From an uncultured Pseudorhodobacter sp. (lineage in GTDB: Bacteria > Pseudomonadota > Alphaproteobacteria > Rhodobacterales > Rhodobacteraceae), in assembly GCA_945957495.1 (NCBI GenBank), contig CAMFLG010000217.1:1-6009 (forward strand): 6,009 nt of DNA. Direction: 5' to 3'. The notes below the pieces were generated by a model. The model saw only the letters and a list, made by a program, of their open reading frames with translations, was not told the origin of the DNA and made no database searches. The position numbers and the translations under genes were made by a program. This document shows, piece after piece, positions 4,876 through 6,009 of this stretch (positions are counted from its first letter, which is position 1; each line of letters opens with the position of its first letter).

Positions 4876-6009
4876 ATGGTATTGCGCACGGGAACAGCTT
4901 ATCGAGACAAACTGATTGGCACAGTTGATGACGACACCCTTTATGGCTTTGAACAGGATGACCGGCTCTTAGGCGATGCAGGCAACGATTTTCTGAACGG
5001 CGGCACCGACAACGATACCGTAATTGGCGGAACCGGGAATGATACGCTGATCGGAGATTCGGGCACCGATCTGCTTTATGGCGGCGACGGCAACGACTGG
5101 CTGCAGTTGAACGATCCGGTCTATCACGGTGGCAGCAAGGGCTGGGGCGGGAACGGCAACGATTTCTTCGGCGCTTTTGATACCGGCGATGTCTGGGCCT
5201 ATGGCGGCGGTGGCCGCGACACGCTTGGCCTGTTCTGGCTGAATAACCTATCGGGGCCCGGCGCCCATATCGACATCAGCTCAGGCAGCGGAGTCGCCCT
5301 GTCTGCCTTGGGCAACAGCGCGCATTTCACCTCGATCGAACGTTTGATCGTGCTGACCGGCCCCGGCGACGACACCATTGTTGGCCGGAATCTGGATGAT
5401 GTGATCGACGCCGGGGCCGGGACCAATCAGGTGGACGGCAAAGGCGGCAACGATAGCATCGCTTACCAACTGGGCAGCGCCAATACACTCGACGGCGGCC
5501 TTGGCGTGGATACCCTGATCGTCAAGGCAGGCTCCAATCCGGTCTATTTCATCGTTGACCTTTACGAGGGCGATGTGGACGATGGCCAACTTTCGTCCAT
5601 ACAAGGATTTGAAAAATACACAGTCTACGGCGGTGCGCAGAGCGACATCATTTCTTTGGGCGACCGCTCTGATTTCGCAAGAGGCGATGCCGGTCAGGAT
5701 ACCATTTTTGGGATGGCCGGGCAGGACAAGCTTTACGGTGGCACAGGCGATGATCACCTGATTGGGGGCGCGGGTGCGGACTCACTTTATGGCAACCAAG
5801 ACAATGACAGGCTTGAAGGCGAAGCGGGCAATGACAAACTGTATGGCGGTGGTCAGTATGACGAACTCTATGGCGGTGACGGCAATGACACCCTGAACGG
5901 TGGCAACGGCACCGACACGCTGACGGGGGGTGATGGTGCGGATTTGTTTGTATTCAACACGCCGAATCCGGGCTGGGATCTGATCACCGACTTCACGACG
6001 GGCGAGGAC
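4876..6009 (+). CDS. RTX hemolysin-type calcium-binding protein, C-terminus cut by window
   Basis: The frame opens at the ATG at 4876 (AAGGAC Shine-Dalgarno at 4864-4869) and has no stop before the window edge, giving 378 residues. There is no signal peptide. RTX nonapeptides of the GGxGxDxLx type form block one (about 30-76, for example NGGTDNDTVIGGTGNDTL) and block two (about 270-356, for example YGGTGDDHLIGGAGADSL); these fold as a calcium-binding parallel beta roll. Between them lies a mixed beta-rich region (about 77-265) with isolated degenerate repeats such as LTGPGDDTIVG. The last residues, DLFVFNTPNPGWDLITDF, match the start of the serralysin-type C-terminal domain that usually precedes the type I secretion signal, so probably only a modest part is missing. 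No catalytic domain is visible. Inference: an exported surface or extracellular protein. Codons TTA, CTA, ATA, AGA and AGG occur here but not in rpsF, rpsR or rplI. Confidence 0.9.
   Translation, partial: MVLRTGTAYRDKLIGTVDDDTLYGFEQDDRLLGDAGNDFLNGGTDNDTVIGGTGNDTLIGDSGTDLLYGGDGNDWLQLNDPVYHGGSKGWGGNGNDFFGAFDTGDVWAYGGGGRDTLGLFWLNNLSGPGAHIDISSGSGVALSALGNSAHFTSIERLIVLTGPGDDTIVGRNLDDVIDAGAGTNQVDGKGGNDSIAYQLGSANTLDGGLGVDTLIVKAGSNPVYFIVDLYEGDVDDGQLSSIQGFEKYTVYGGAQSDIISLGDRSDFARGDAGQDTIFGMAGQDKLYGGTGDDHLIGGAGADSLYGNQDNDRLEGEAGNDKLYGGGQYDELYGGDGNDTLNGGNGTDTLTGGDGADLFVFNTPNPGWDLITDFTTGED

Noticed and set aside
5281..5757. Minus-strand open frame of 158 codons within the RTX region
   Set aside because: The plus strand there encodes an uninterrupted RTX protein with clear repeats, so the antisense frame is a by-product.

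Overview
The window looks like chromosomal DNA of a GC-rich alphaproteobacterium, most likely of the Rhodobacterales (Rhodobacter/Roseobacter group). The grounds are the strong C/G preference at third codon positions, the sequences of the FabD, FabG and AcpP proteins, the long C-terminal tails on ribosomal proteins S6 and L9, and the fab genes lying divergent to rpsF-rpsR-rplI. The genus assignment is an inference from these traits, made without any database search.

Layout. Positions 1-405 (+) hold the C-terminal part of a DUF2252 protein cut by the window edge. It converges on a minus-strand fatty-acid synthesis cluster that reads right to left: fabD (2641-1697), fabG (1626-889) and acpP (706-473), ending in a clear intrinsic terminator at 424-446. 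FabD loads malonyl groups onto the acyl carrier protein AcpP, and FabG reduces the 3-oxoacyl-ACP made after condensation. No fabF follows acpP. Divergent from fabD, on the plus strand, lies a four-helix PACE-family (AceI-like) membrane transporter (2788-3213). Next comes the ribosomal operon rpsF-rpsR-rplI (3357-4660), with a recognisable promoter, a structured leader and a strong terminator at 4681-4717. The right end (4876-6009, open at the edge) is an RTX/hemolysin-type calcium-binding protein with two blocks of glycine/aspartate nonapeptide repeats, presumably exported by a type I secretion system.

Most of the window is conserved housekeeping content. The points most worth a second look are: a FabD whose oxyanion-hole Gln motif reads FPGPGAQ instead of FPGQGAQ; two related dyads at the fabD-fabG junction, one of them a terminator hairpin with the fabD stop codon in its apex; an rpsF leader whose hairpin loop is complementary over 8 bases to the predicted mRNA 5' end; and an RTX gene whose codon use differs from the adjacent ribosomal genes. 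I found no tRNA, rRNA, CRISPR array, insertion sequence or attachment site, and nothing that amounts to a complete undescribed system. Every stretch longer than about 300 bases is occupied by a gene.
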